Shown piece by piece: positions 44,215 to 52,703 of a stretch of DNA of 64,000 nt (the first letter of the stretch is position 1; every line of letters starts with the position of its first letter). The notes beneath the pieces are model-generated. The model was not told the DNA's origin, did not search any database, and was given only the letters and a program-made list of their open reading frames with translations. Location: positions 1 to 64,000 of the forward strand of contig JALNZU010000006.1 in the NCBI GenBank assembly GCA_023229245.1. Direction: 5' to 3'. The DNA comes from Bacteroidales bacterium (GTDB taxonomy: Bacteria; Bacteroidota; Bacteroidia; Bacteroidales; F082). Both the position numbers and the translations under genes were made by a program.

Positions 44215-44255
44215 TTCTGTACTACTGATAAACAGCCTCTTATCTATCTGATTAG

Positions 44256-44618
44256 CTATTCTTCTTTACGCCCTGGCAATTTCGACATAACATAGGTTCC
44301 AATGATACCAACGGCAAAAAGAACTATGCGTATCGTCCATGACTTGAGGAAAACAAAAGATGAAATAAATATCATTACCCACATCATACTGACAGCCCGT
44401 ATTTTAGCACGTACGCTCATGCCTTTGCTGAAATCGCGTATATAGCCGCCAAACAGCTTGTGATCCAGAAGCTTTTGTTGCAATTTCTTAGAACTTCTTG
44501 AGTACAGATAAGCAGCTAAAAGTAAAAAAGGGGTAGTAGGCAAACCCGGAACGACTATTCCTATCATGCCGATAAGCAATGATAACGATCCTAATAAGAT
44601 GAAGACTGTCTTTTTCAT
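44256..44618 (-). CDS. YbaN/DUF454 family inner-membrane protein
   Basis: The 120-residue protein has three hydrophobic helices (about 4-40, 74-90, 93-112), the conserved IGIVVPGLPTTPFLLLAAYLY and a FSKGMSVRAK loop of the DUF454 family. The function is unknown. It faces the heptose gene tail to tail (41 bases apart). No promoter box was recognised in the 184 bases between it and fbp. Confidence 0.85.
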   Translation of the reverse strand: MKKTVFILLGSLSLLIGMIGIVVPGLPTTPFLLLAAYLYSRSSKKLQQKLLDHKLFGGYIRDFSKGMSVRAKIRAVSMMWVMIFISSFVFLKSWTIRIVLFAVGIIGTYVMSKLPGRKEE

Positions 44619-44802
44619 CGGCTTAAAACTCTATGATCTCCAGTGTGTTAATCAATCCTAAAATTATAAATCGATGAAATTGCTCCGCTCTCCCATAATT
44701 TCTTCTCCTCAGTTTTTATGAGAAAACGACGATTAGAAAATCTAATTCCATTTTATGTTGTTTGAAGTATTTACGCTATTGGTTGCCGGCTTGTTTACTT
44801 GT

Positions 44803-45837
44803 TCAGGCTTTTTCCGATTCGGAATAAAAGTCGAAGAACTCCGGGCTTAGTTCGGCCATAAATGCTTCTGCTTTTTCTACCATTGATCGGGAGCCTATAA
44901 ACAAAGGCGAGCGTTGGTGAATGTGCTCGGGTTGTATATCCAATATCCTACGGAATCCATCCGATGCTTTGGCACCGGCTTGCTCGGCTATGAAAGCCAT
45001 AGGGATACATTCATACAGCAGACGTAGTTTGCCGGCAGGGTTCTTCTTGGTCCCGGGATAAATATAAATACCACCACGAAGCAAATTGCGATGAAAATCG
45101 GAGATCAACGATCCAATATAGCGTGTGGTGTATGGACGATTAGTAGATGGATCATCTTCTTGGCAATATTTGATATATTTTTTCACGCCGTCAGGAAAAT
45201 AAATATAGTTGGCCTCATTGATGGAGTAAATAGTTCCCGGGTCTTTGATTCTCATGTTTTCATGCGAGAGGAGAAAAATCCCACAAGTAGGATCGTATGT
45301 AAAACCATTTACTCCATCGCCTGTAGTATATACTAACATGGTGGAAGAACCATAAATAATATATCCGCCGCATACTAATTCGGTGCCGGCTTGCAGCACA
45401 TCCTCCATAGTGATGGTATTTCCCATTGATTTGCGCCTATAGATAGCAAAAATGGTACCTATGGGGACATTCACCTCAATGTTTGAAGAACCGTCAAGCG
45501 GATCAATCGCAACAATATACTTGGCATTGGCGGCTATATTATCTTCAAAAACTATCACATCTTCGTTTTCTTCGGATATCATAGCTGCACATTGTTTGCC
45601 ATTGCCAAGTGCTTTGATGAACTCATTATTGGCAATAACGTCTAATTTCTTTTGGCTTTCGCCCTGCACATTGGTAGAGCCGTGCGTTCCTAATATACCA
45701 GCCAGACCTGCTCTGTTGACATCGCGGTTGACAATTTTGGCTGCAATACTGATATCGTTCAGTAAATGAGAAAATTCACCAGTGGCATGACCGAATTTCT
45801 CACGTTGTTTCCAGATGAACTCGACTAAGGTTTTCAT
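44803..45837 (-). CDS. fbp: Fructose-1,6-bisphosphatase class I
   Basis: The 344-residue enzyme hydrolyses fructose-1,6-bisphosphate in gluconeogenesis. Motifs include GILGTHGSTNVQGE, ISEENED, the metal site AIDPLDGSSNIEVNVPIGTIFAIY, YGSSTMLVYTTGDGVNGFTYD, and RYIGSLISDFHRNLLRGGIY. All are typical of class I enzymes. It is a single gene, divergent from the aspartate kinase gene by a 94-base gap. Confidence 0.97.
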   Translation of the reverse strand: MKTLVEFIWKQREKFGHATGEFSHLLNDISIAAKIVNRDVNRAGLAGILGTHGSTNVQGESQKKLDVIANNEFIKALGNGKQCAAMISEENEDVIVFEDNIAANAKYIVAIDPLDGSSNIEVNVPIGTIFAIYRRKSMGNTITMEDVLQAGTELVCGGYIIYGSSTMLVYTTGDGVNGFTYDPTCGIFLLSHENMRIKDPGTIYSINEANYIYFPDGVKKYIKYCQEDDPSTNRPYTTRYIGSLISDFHRNLLRGGIYIYPGTKKNPAGKLRLLYECIPMAFIAEQAGAKASDGFRRILDIQPEHIHQRSPLFIGSRSMVEKAEAFMAELSPEFFDFYSESEKA

Positions 45838-45891
45838 GGGTTTCAGTGTGTTGGTGTATTATTTTCCATAAGCTTCATACAGCAAATATAT

Positions 45892-45899
45892 TACTTTTG
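45892..45899 (+). promoter_or_regulatory. -7 promoter box of the aspartate kinase gene
   Basis: TACTTTTG matches TAnnTTTG and ends 32 bases before the ATG at 45932. Confidence 0.45.
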
Positions 45900-45931
45900 T
45901 TGGGCAGAAACAAAAACATTAAAAATCCTCT

Positions 45932-47200
45932 ATGTTTAAGGTGTTTAAGTTTGGTGGTGCATCCATCAAAGATGCACAGGCCATACGAAATATTGCGATG
46001 ATCCTACGCCAATCATCCTACAAAAGATTAGTGATCGTGCTTTCGGCTATGGGGAAAAACACCAATGCATTGGAAGCTATTTTACATGCCCGGCGCACTC
46101 AAAGTAACGACCTGCCCTTGCTGTTGGAAAATCTGAAAACCTTTCATCTGAATATTTGCCATGAATTGTTCGACACTTGTCCCAAGGATCTGCAACTAAT
46201 TCTTGAAAGCTATTTCTCAAAATTGATTGACCATTTGGATCAATACGCCGACGCAGCCTACGACACCCACTATGATCAAACTGTAGTTTTTGGTGAGCTG
46301 ATGGCTACAAGTATCCTTGCATATTATCTGAAAGAGGCAGGATTTGATTTAGTACATGCTGATGTGCGTGAGCTGATACATACTGACCGTTCGTTTCGGG
46401 CTGCCCGTGTTGACTGGGATAAGACTGTAGATGCTTTTCACAAATTGGTGCAACTGGAAACTGCTTCCATCATCCTTATTCAAGGCTTTATTGGGGGGAC
46501 ATCTGATGGTTTTTCTACTACATTAGGTCGTGAAGGCTCCGACTACTCTGCTGCTATTGCAGCTTATTGCCTGCAAGCTACTGATGTCACTATCTGGAAG
46601 GATGTGCCGGGACTTCTTAATGCCGATCCCAAACGATTTGAGAAAACGGTGAAGCTACACCAACTTTCATATCAGGAAGCTATTGAGCTGGCATATTACG
46701 GAGCTAGCGTACTACATCCTAAAACACTCAAGCCTCTACAAAATAAAAATATACCTTTATATATACGGTCATTCCTCAACCCACAAAACCCGCCCACCGT
46801 CATCGGCCATCAATCCGAAATGGATATGGCTGTGCCATCTTTTATAGTGAAAGATAATCAGATGTTGGTAAGCATACATACACGCGATGCCTCATTCATG
46901 GATGAACAGCGGTTACACTATTTATTTGGGGTGCTGCACAGAATAGGGATACATGCACATCTGATACAGATATCAGCTTTGAGCCTTTCCATCTGTTCGG
47001 ATGAAGTGAAAACAAAGCTACAAGCTTTACTCACAGAGTTGCGAGATGACTATTTTGTACGATACAATACTGAACTTCAGCTGTTTACAGTGAGGCATTA
47101 TAATGGATATGAACAGATGTTTGATGAGTTTGTGAAAGGTAAAGAAGTGTTGCTCGAACAACGAAGCCGTTTGACACTGCAACTTGTGCTGAGAAACTAA
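45932..47200 (+). CDS. Aspartate kinase (monofunctional)
   Basis: The 422-residue enzyme phosphorylates aspartate, the first step toward lysine, threonine and methionine. The N-terminal KFGGASIKDAQAIRNIA, FIGGTSDGFSTTLGREGSDYSAA and ASVLHPKTLKPLQNKNIPLYIRSF mark the kinase domain. A C-terminal ACT-like regulatory region (about 305-422) is present. There is no homoserine dehydrogenase fusion. Feedback specificity cannot be read from sequence. It ends five bases from the convergent O-antigen ligase-like gene. Confidence 0.93.
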   Translation: MFKVFKFGGASIKDAQAIRNIAMILRQSSYKRLVIVLSAMGKNTNALEAILHARRTQSNDLPLLLENLKTFHLNICHELFDTCPKDLQLILESYFSKLIDHLDQYADAAYDTHYDQTVVFGELMATSILAYYLKEAGFDLVHADVRELIHTDRSFRAARVDWDKTVDAFHKLVQLETASIILIQGFIGGTSDGFSTTLGREGSDYSAAIAAYCLQATDVTIWKDVPGLLNADPKRFEKTVKLHQLSYQEAIELAYYGASVLHPKTLKPLQNKNIPLYIRSFLNPQNPPTVIGHQSEMDMAVPSFIVKDNQMLVSIHTRDASFMDEQRLHYLFGVLHRIGIHAHLIQISALSLSICSDEVKTKLQALLTELRDDYFVRYNTELQLFTVRHYNGYEQMFDEFVKGKEVLLEQRSRLTLQLVLRN

Positions 47201-47205
47201 CAAAG

Positions 47206-48717
47206 TTATTCCTCAACCCTATCGGTGTGCTGCGATACTTCTGAAAAGGTTTCCTGATTAGCATAAAATACATCCATGACTACTATGATAGCCATCAAGC
47301 CCCATACGGGAACGGATAGTTTATCGGTATCCAAGAAGTTGTTGAGAAACCCATGCACAAAATAACTGATCAAAGCTAATGTTGCTGAGAGAGATAGTAC
47401 TCTAACTTCTTTTGATCGGGCTTTTTGATATGTTTTTAATCCTCTGTAGATCATCGTTCCCACTAATAGAAAAACCAACAGCATTCCGGGCATCCCCATT
47501 TCCGATAACGGTCCTATATATTCGCTATGTGCGTTACCCATATCACCGGCATTGGTGCTAATAATAGTTTTTTCTTTTGATCGCTGGAAAGGGCCGTAGA
47601 CAAACTGATAGGTACCGGGTCCCCATCCGAAGAACGGCCGTTCGTGATATAAGCGTAAAGCTGCCTGCCACCTGTTGATGCGTTCTAAATTAGAAGCGTC
47701 CGACGAAATATTATACATCGACTGAACGTGCTCAACTATATCGGCTGAGGAATCCTGTTTGTTTTTTTCCATCACATCCAATATCTGATGTTGGAAAGTG
47801 AAGATTATAGCGATGAAAAGTCCAAATGTGATAGCCATCCACCGAAACTTAATTCGTAATCGTACAGCTATTAAGACTAAGAGAGCGACTGCTATGCTCA
47901 GCCAGGTGGCACGGCTTAAAGAAAGGACTACAGCTATCGTAAGCAACAAAACCATCAGTAATACTCCGGTTTTTTTTATGGTACTCAGGCCTGGGTAAAA
48001 CATATAGCCAACCGTCATAATCAGGAATATAGCTAATGCAGCACCGTAGGCGGTATGGTCGTTATACAATGGCGACATCACCCAGTGCGCCGATTTATCG
48101 CTGAATCCATACTGAGCATGATGAGCTACGGTGTAAATAATGACGATAACCAACGCACTATTATAAAGCCATACAAACCAATGAATATTATTGGGCTTCT
48201 TGAATACCATGGCACCAACAAAAAAAGCCGGTATTACAAACCATAAATAAGATATGAGATGTTTTATAGAAACAACCGGTAGCTCACTAGTCAAGGTAGT
48301 GATAAACATCCAGAACAGTATCAGATAGATAACCCATGCGATGGGGTGATTGGCAACAGCCCGGTCGTAGCTCCTTTCGTGAAGCAACTTGGCGATAAAC
48401 AAAACCATGATACCTATCAGCAAAGGTTCAACAGGAATGCTGATTCCCAAGCCGGCTTCTAAATTTTGTACTTCAATGGATAATGGAGTAAGAAAACTGA
48501 TCAGCAGCAACACCTTGTCCAATGAAAACACGTATAAGAGCAATATTCCTAATACTAATGGGAGCGCATAAAAATAATACACTCCTTTTTCTATGACCAA
48601 AAAAAGGCTCACGGCAAGAAAAAAGGCTGCCGCAAGATAAATCCAGGCTATTTTAGTACGTTCGGTCAAAATATTAGTGTTAGGCTTCTTTGGTGAGAAA
48701 GGCAGTCTTGTTGTCAA
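47206..48717 (-). CDS. O-antigen ligase/polymerase family protein (Wzy_C)
   Basis: The 503-residue protein has about eleven membrane helices and a large periplasmic loop (about 315-390). Near residues 345-400 lie INRWQAALRLYHERPFFGWG, the GPGTYQFVYGPF segment and MGNAHSEYIGPLSEMGMPGM, characteristic of the Wzy_C/WaaL domain. It probably polymerises or ligates a lipid-linked polysaccharide. It starts 38 bases inside the 3' end of the second Wzz-like gene, so it is the last gene of the cassette. Confidence 0.87.
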   Translation of the reverse strand: MTTRLPFSPKKPNTNILTERTKIAWIYLAAAFFLAVSLFLVIEKGVYYFYALPLVLGILLLYVFSLDKVLLLISFLTPLSIEVQNLEAGLGISIPVEPLLIGIMVLFIAKLLHERSYDRAVANHPIAWVIYLILFWMFITTLTSELPVVSIKHLISYLWFVIPAFFVGAMVFKKPNNIHWFVWLYNSALVIVIIYTVAHHAQYGFSDKSAHWVMSPLYNDHTAYGAALAIFLIMTVGYMFYPGLSTIKKTGVLLMVLLLTIAVVLSLSRATWLSIAVALLVLIAVRLRIKFRWMAITFGLFIAIIFTFQHQILDVMEKNKQDSSADIVEHVQSMYNISSDASNLERINRWQAALRLYHERPFFGWGPGTYQFVYGPFQRSKEKTIISTNAGDMGNAHSEYIGPLSEMGMPGMLLVFLLVGTMIYRGLKTYQKARSKEVRVLSLSATLALISYFVHGFLNNFLDTDKLSVPVWGLMAIIVVMDVFYANQETFSEVSQHTDRVEE

Positions 48718-49645
48718 GTAAGAAAATAATCAACAGGCTTAATAGAAAAGCACCTAAGCCCGATAGTGCCACAATGATCCACCGAACGGGAAACACTTTT
48801 TTATCCGACGGAAAAGGCTTGCTGATAATATTGGAATAAGTAAGCTTCGCATGAATAAATCGCTGAGCTGTTTCAAGATCAAGCTTTACGGAAACAAAGC
48901 TGGTAGCCTCTGCTTCCAACATTTCAATAAGAGTGATCATCTCACCCCCATAATTTGCCATGTTGTGTTTGATTTCGTCCACTGCTTTGGTGTTGATACT
49001 AGTAGTGCTGGCTCCCATAACTGTACGCAAGTACCCGCGCATGATTTCCTGCGATTGCATCGTATAATCAACCAATCCATATTCAGTACCTAAAATACGC
49101 ATCCGTGCCTGCAACGAATCAATCACATGCTTTTTATCAGCTAACTGTTGCTCATACATCTCCACCACCTCGCTATACTTCAGCTTGTGCAGATTACCCA
49201 CTTTTAAGTCGTACTGATTTAGAATCTCATGTGCCATAGCTGCTGCACGCTCAGGGTCTTTGTCACGTACGATAATAGAAATAGCTTCGTAAGGTGTTTT
49301 CTTGATTTTGACGTTCTGACTGTATTTATACAACACAGTAGTACGCATGTACTTGTAGTTCGGATCAATCTTATAAACCTCTAATAGGTTGAATTTTTCA
49401 ATGATAGAATCTGTAATATCCTGACCTTGAATAATCTGTAACATTTGTTCTGTTTCACTCTCATCGGAATAGCTCATGATATTGGACGGATAAGCCACCG
49501 CTTCCGATTTATAGAGGGGCGTAATGAAAAAAGGACCTGAAAAAATGGCTCCCAGAATGGCTGCAATCAAAGTTATGATAACCAAGTGCTTACGCCATTT
49601 GATGATCAGGCCTACAAGCGATGTGTTATTAAAATAATTATCCAT
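48680..49645 (-). CDS. Wzz-family polysaccharide chain-length regulator (second copy)
   Basis: The 321-residue protein has two transmembrane helices (about 18-40 and 290-312). The periplasmic N-terminal FITPLYKSEAVAYPS is typical of the Wzz domain, and a coiled-coil (about 155-190) and long helices to about 260 follow. The C-terminal periplasm-to-membrane stretch is VFPVRWIIVALSGLGAF. It is homologous to the neighbouring gene at 49708-50772 in layout and several motifs. Wzz proteins set the modal length of surface polysaccharide. It has no cytoplasmic kinase domain. Confidence 0.88.
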   Translation of the reverse strand: MDNYFNNTSLVGLIIKWRKHLVIITLIAAILGAIFSGPFFITPLYKSEAVAYPSNIMSYSDESETEQMLQIIQGQDITDSIIEKFNLLEVYKIDPNYKYMRTTVLYKYSQNVKIKKTPYEAISIIVRDKDPERAAAMAHEILNQYDLKVGNLHKLKYSEVVEMYEQQLADKKHVIDSLQARMRILGTEYGLVDYTMQSQEIMRGYLRTVMGASTTSINTKAVDEIKHNMANYGGEMITLIEMLEAEATSFVSVKLDLETAQRFIHAKLTYSNIISKPFPSDKKVFPVRWIIVALSGLGAFLLSLLIIFLLDNKTAFLTKEA

Positions 49646-49707
49646 AATACTCCAATATTGTGTGTTGTTAGGTTTTAATGCTTTTGCGTACTTTGTTTTT
49701 AATCGTT

Positions 49708-50772
49708 TTAGTTTGGTATTGACCCTGTGGGAGGAAAATAGCTTGAGGGCTTTTTTTTTTCATGCGTATGATGTTGAACCTGATCGGTGATAATCACAGT
49801 GATCAGGGCAATCAGCAAGGTGGAAAATATGCTGATAGCCACTATGAGCCAGCGTATAGGGTATGACTTACGCTCGGCTTCAAAGGCTGATGTAACAACA
49901 AACTTATGAGGTAGGTTTTGGGTAGCATCCACTTTAGCCTCCTCATATTTTGCTTTGATCTGTGAGAGTTGCTTACGCTCATGCTCAAGCATATCACGTA
50001 AAGACACATAGGCACCACCATATTTGCTCAGAAGGTCTAACTTGGCATAGAGTGACTGTATTCCGCTGCTGTTGTTTCTGGCTAATTCAATGGCTAACTG
50101 CCGGTTGATCATCTCAGCCTGGCTTTCGTAATCGTGTATCCCTAAACGACGAATGGTATTCAGAGAGTCCTCCATGCTGTTCACCTCATCACGTAGCTTG
50201 AAATATTCGGCTTCTACAATATGAAAAGCTCTGATAGCTAGTTCTTTTTGCATCACATTCATGGTAGAATCGAAGAGCTCAGCTATGTCGTTGGCAATAT
50301 TGGCAGCAATGACAGGCTCTTTGTCGAAAACTGTAATTTTTACAGCCATATATTCTGTGCGCCTGAACTTGATCCTGTTTTCGTATTCCTTATATAATTT
50401 AGTGAACCGATAGTTGACTCCTTCATGGATGTTGTAGTGTTTCATCAAGTCGTATTTCTCGATGATCCGATCACGTATCTTGTTGGAGTTCAGTATCTGC
50501 AGCATCCGCTCTGTCTGCTCATCCTCGCCAAACTCCAATAAATCCTTATTGCTGTTAAAAGTGGTACTTAAAAGCGATTTGGAGATAGAATTGGATGAAG
50601 TAGGATACAGGATGACCGTTGACTTATACAGAGGTGTGATAAAAATCGGACTGCTAAACAGCCAGGCTAATAATGTGGTGGCTACCGCTACAATAATGAA
50701 CACTTTTCTGTACCTGATAATCAGATTGACCAGATGAAAACTATTCATGGCAGGTCCGTTGGAATTTTGCAT
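49708..50772 (-). CDS. Wzz-family polysaccharide chain-length regulator (first copy), with A10 tract
   Basis: The 354-residue protein has the same plan as its neighbour: TM1 near residues 16-40, FITPLYKSTVILYPTS, EQTERMLQILNSNKI, a periplasmic helical region to about 300, and TM2 beginning SYPIRWLIVAISIFSTL. Near the C-terminus a run of ten A (49751-49760 on the plus strand as T) encodes EKKK before a short tail PSSYFPPTGSIPN. I start at the ATG at 50772, because a -7 box (50797-50804) overlaps the TTG at 50799 of the longer frame. A one-base slip in the A run would read into the second Wzz (see findings). Confidence 0.88.
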   Translation of the reverse strand: MQNSNGPAMNSFHLVNLIIRYRKVFIIVAVATTLLAWLFSSPIFITPLYKSTVILYPTSSNSISKSLLSTTFNSNKDLLEFGEDEQTERMLQILNSNKIRDRIIEKYDLMKHYNIHEGVNYRFTKLYKEYENRIKFRRTEYMAVKITVFDKEPVIAANIANDIAELFDSTMNVMQKELAIRAFHIVEAEYFKLRDEVNSMEDSLNTIRRLGIHDYESQAEMINRQLAIELARNNSSGIQSLYAKLDLLSKYGGAYVSLRDMLEHERKQLSQIKAKYEEAKVDATQNLPHKFVVTSAFEAERKSYPIRWLIVAISIFSTLLIALITVIITDQVQHHTHEKKKPSSYFPPTGSIPN

Positions 50773-50796
50773 CTTTTTTGTCTTACAAAAGGACGT

Positions 50797-50804
50797 CAAA
50801 ATTA
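50797..50804 (-). promoter_or_regulatory. -7 promoter box of the wzz-wzz-ligase genes
   Basis: TAATTTTG on the minus strand matches TAnnTTTG and ends 24 bases before the ATG at 50772. It puts the two wzz genes and the ligase gene under their own promoter, separate from the flippase gene. Confidence 0.45.
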
Positions 50805-50868
50805 AAAAATATATTGAACACTAAGTAAAAGCTACAAAAAGAAGTGAAGATACTTGGGAATAATCAAG

Positions 50869-52359
50869 TTAAGTCAGTTCCTGAGCCGAAACCATCAACT
50901 TTTTCAGGTTTTGAATGCATATCATACGCGTTAGAAACACTAATAAAAATGATGCGACAGCTGCTATGATAAAATTGAGTTTCCAGTCGAAAGGAAGTAA
51001 AAGACTTCCAAAAGCAACTGCGAAAAGTAAGATAATGAAAACTACTAATCGCCACCAAAAACTAATTCCAAATCGCAGGCTGAACACCTTTCGGGCTATC
51101 AGAAACTGTATTAAAGCTGTTGTTATTTGAACGCCCAAGCTTGCCCATGCTGCCCCAATAGCTTGAAAACCTGGTATTAAGAGCAGGTTAATTGCCACAT
51201 TGATTATTACTCCTATGGATGCTACGATATTGAGGGTCTTTAAGCTTCCATTGGCAGTTAGCAAGGTGCCGAAAATATACGTAGTGGAAATAGCTACAAA
51301 GCTCCCCATCAACAGACGAAATACCGTTGCAGACTGATCAATACGGTATGTGAAAACAGCTATGCTCTCCCCCTCACGCAAGCCATACAGCAACGACATC
51401 AGATTATTGCTGTAAGCTATCGCAAGAACTGCTACTACCAACGACATGGAAAGCATGATACCAAAAGAGAGCTTGACCAACTGATTAACCGATTGACCCT
51501 GCTTGATCATAGACGAAAACATGGGTAACAATAATACCGAAAACAATAACGAAATATTATTACCCGCATCTAACAGCCTGAATGCTTTCCCGTAAATACC
51601 GGTCTGCACATTACCTATACCTTCGGGTAACATCCGTTCGAGCAATACGGGCTCTAATCGATTATAAAAACTCATCAATAAGGCTAACAAGGCAAAAGGC
51701 AGGCTTTTTCTAATGATCATCAGCATAAAAGGCCGATGAAATCGCAGCTTGAATGAACCTGAATGCCTGATAACAAAAAATAAAGCTGCTAACATGGTCA
51801 GCAGATACGATAGGGTTTGCGCATACACAAACCATTCGATGCGAAACGGAGCAGGTAACCATCCCGACCATAGCAATATGCTACATATGAGGATCATCAG
51901 TACCCTGTCTAAAACCGAAAAAAAGCTATCAGTTTTAAATAGCAGCAACCCGCTAATGTTTGACCGCAAATAGAGAATAAACGACAGCAAGACCTGGTTT
52001 ACTCCTATCCAGCCAAGCAGATATAAATGCTGACCTCTGTATCCAATAGCTAATCCTATGACAAAGATCAATACTCCATAAAAAGCTGATAACAGTATCT
52101 TCAGACTGGCAATACCGGTAAAATGCTTGGATAAAAGATGTTTGTTTTGAGCAATATTTCGATTGTTGAAATTGGTGATACCCATATCCAACAGTATGGT
52201 AAACAGAAAAGTAAAACTGAAAACCGAAAGATAAATCCCGTAGGTTCCATCGCCTACCGTGTTTTGCACACTGCGGTCAATCCCTAATATCCAGAATGGC
52301 TTGATCAACAGATTGAGCGATAACAACAGCACTAAATTCTTGATGAACTGTTTCTGCAT
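50869..52359 (-). CDS. Polysaccharide flippase (Wzx/oligosaccharide translocase type)
   Basis: This 496-residue MOP-superfamily exporter has about fourteen membrane helices. The N-terminal segment LDMGITNFNNRNIAQNK is typical of Wzx-like proteins, and an arginine- and lysine-rich loop lies near residues 200-215. AFRLLDAGNNISLLFSVLLLPMF is a further typical stretch. It should flip undecaprenyl-linked repeat units across the inner membrane. It is upstream of the wzz pair on the same strand, 69 bases before the nearer wzz promoter box. Confidence 0.87.
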   Translation of the reverse strand: MQKQFIKNLVLLLSLNLLIKPFWILGIDRSVQNTVGDGTYGIYLSVFSFTFLFTILLDMGITNFNNRNIAQNKHLLSKHFTGIASLKILLSAFYGVLIFVIGLAIGYRGQHLYLLGWIGVNQVLLSFILYLRSNISGLLLFKTDSFFSVLDRVLMILICSILLWSGWLPAPFRIEWFVYAQTLSYLLTMLAALFFVIRHSGSFKLRFHRPFMLMIIRKSLPFALLALLMSFYNRLEPVLLERMLPEGIGNVQTGIYGKAFRLLDAGNNISLLFSVLLLPMFSSMIKQGQSVNQLVKLSFGIMLSMSLVVAVLAIAYSNNLMSLLYGLREGESIAVFTYRIDQSATVFRLLMGSFVAISTTYIFGTLLTANGSLKTLNIVASIGVIINVAINLLLIPGFQAIGAAWASLGVQITTALIQFLIARKVFSLRFGISFWWRLVVFIILLFAVAFGSLLLPFDWKLNFIIAAVASFLLVFLTRMICIQNLKKLMVSAQELT

Positions 52360-52703
52360 AGGCTAAGTGTGAGGCATCATACAATAAAACAATAACACAT
52401 CTCGTATATTTTGACAAGACTTGTTTTGCCAGCCTAACGTTGCATAGGTGGCTCGCAAATACCTCTTTTTGTCGCTAAGAACAGCAGCATTCAGCATGCA
52501 TTTCTAGTTAAAAGATGAAATGAAATTCGGATATTTGCCACAAAGTTACACTAATGTCCGATTAAAAAGATAGCTATCAAGATCACTGTCAGATTCTGTA
52601 GTAGTTCCTGAATGATCATATCATTGATGGAACAGATTTTAAGATTCTGGCGATAGTACTAAAGTGTTGTCTTATTAATTCGGTACGGCTAAAATTGTTG
52701 TCA
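52360..52703. other. 344-base divergent intergenic region, flippase to glycosyltransferase
   Basis: It holds two inverted repeats: GATAGCTATC (52569-52578) and AATGAT-CAT-ATCATT (52611-52625). On the minus strand TAACTTTG (52548-52541) matches the -7 pattern but is about 180 bases from the flippase start. I see no tRNA, terminator of quality, or coding ORF. Confidence 0.5.

Noticed and set aside
48680..48717. 38-base overlap of the ligase and wzz genes as a frameshift
   Set aside because: Both frames retain complete, well-formed ends; the ligase N-terminus before its first helix is simply short and polar, so a true overlap is more likely.
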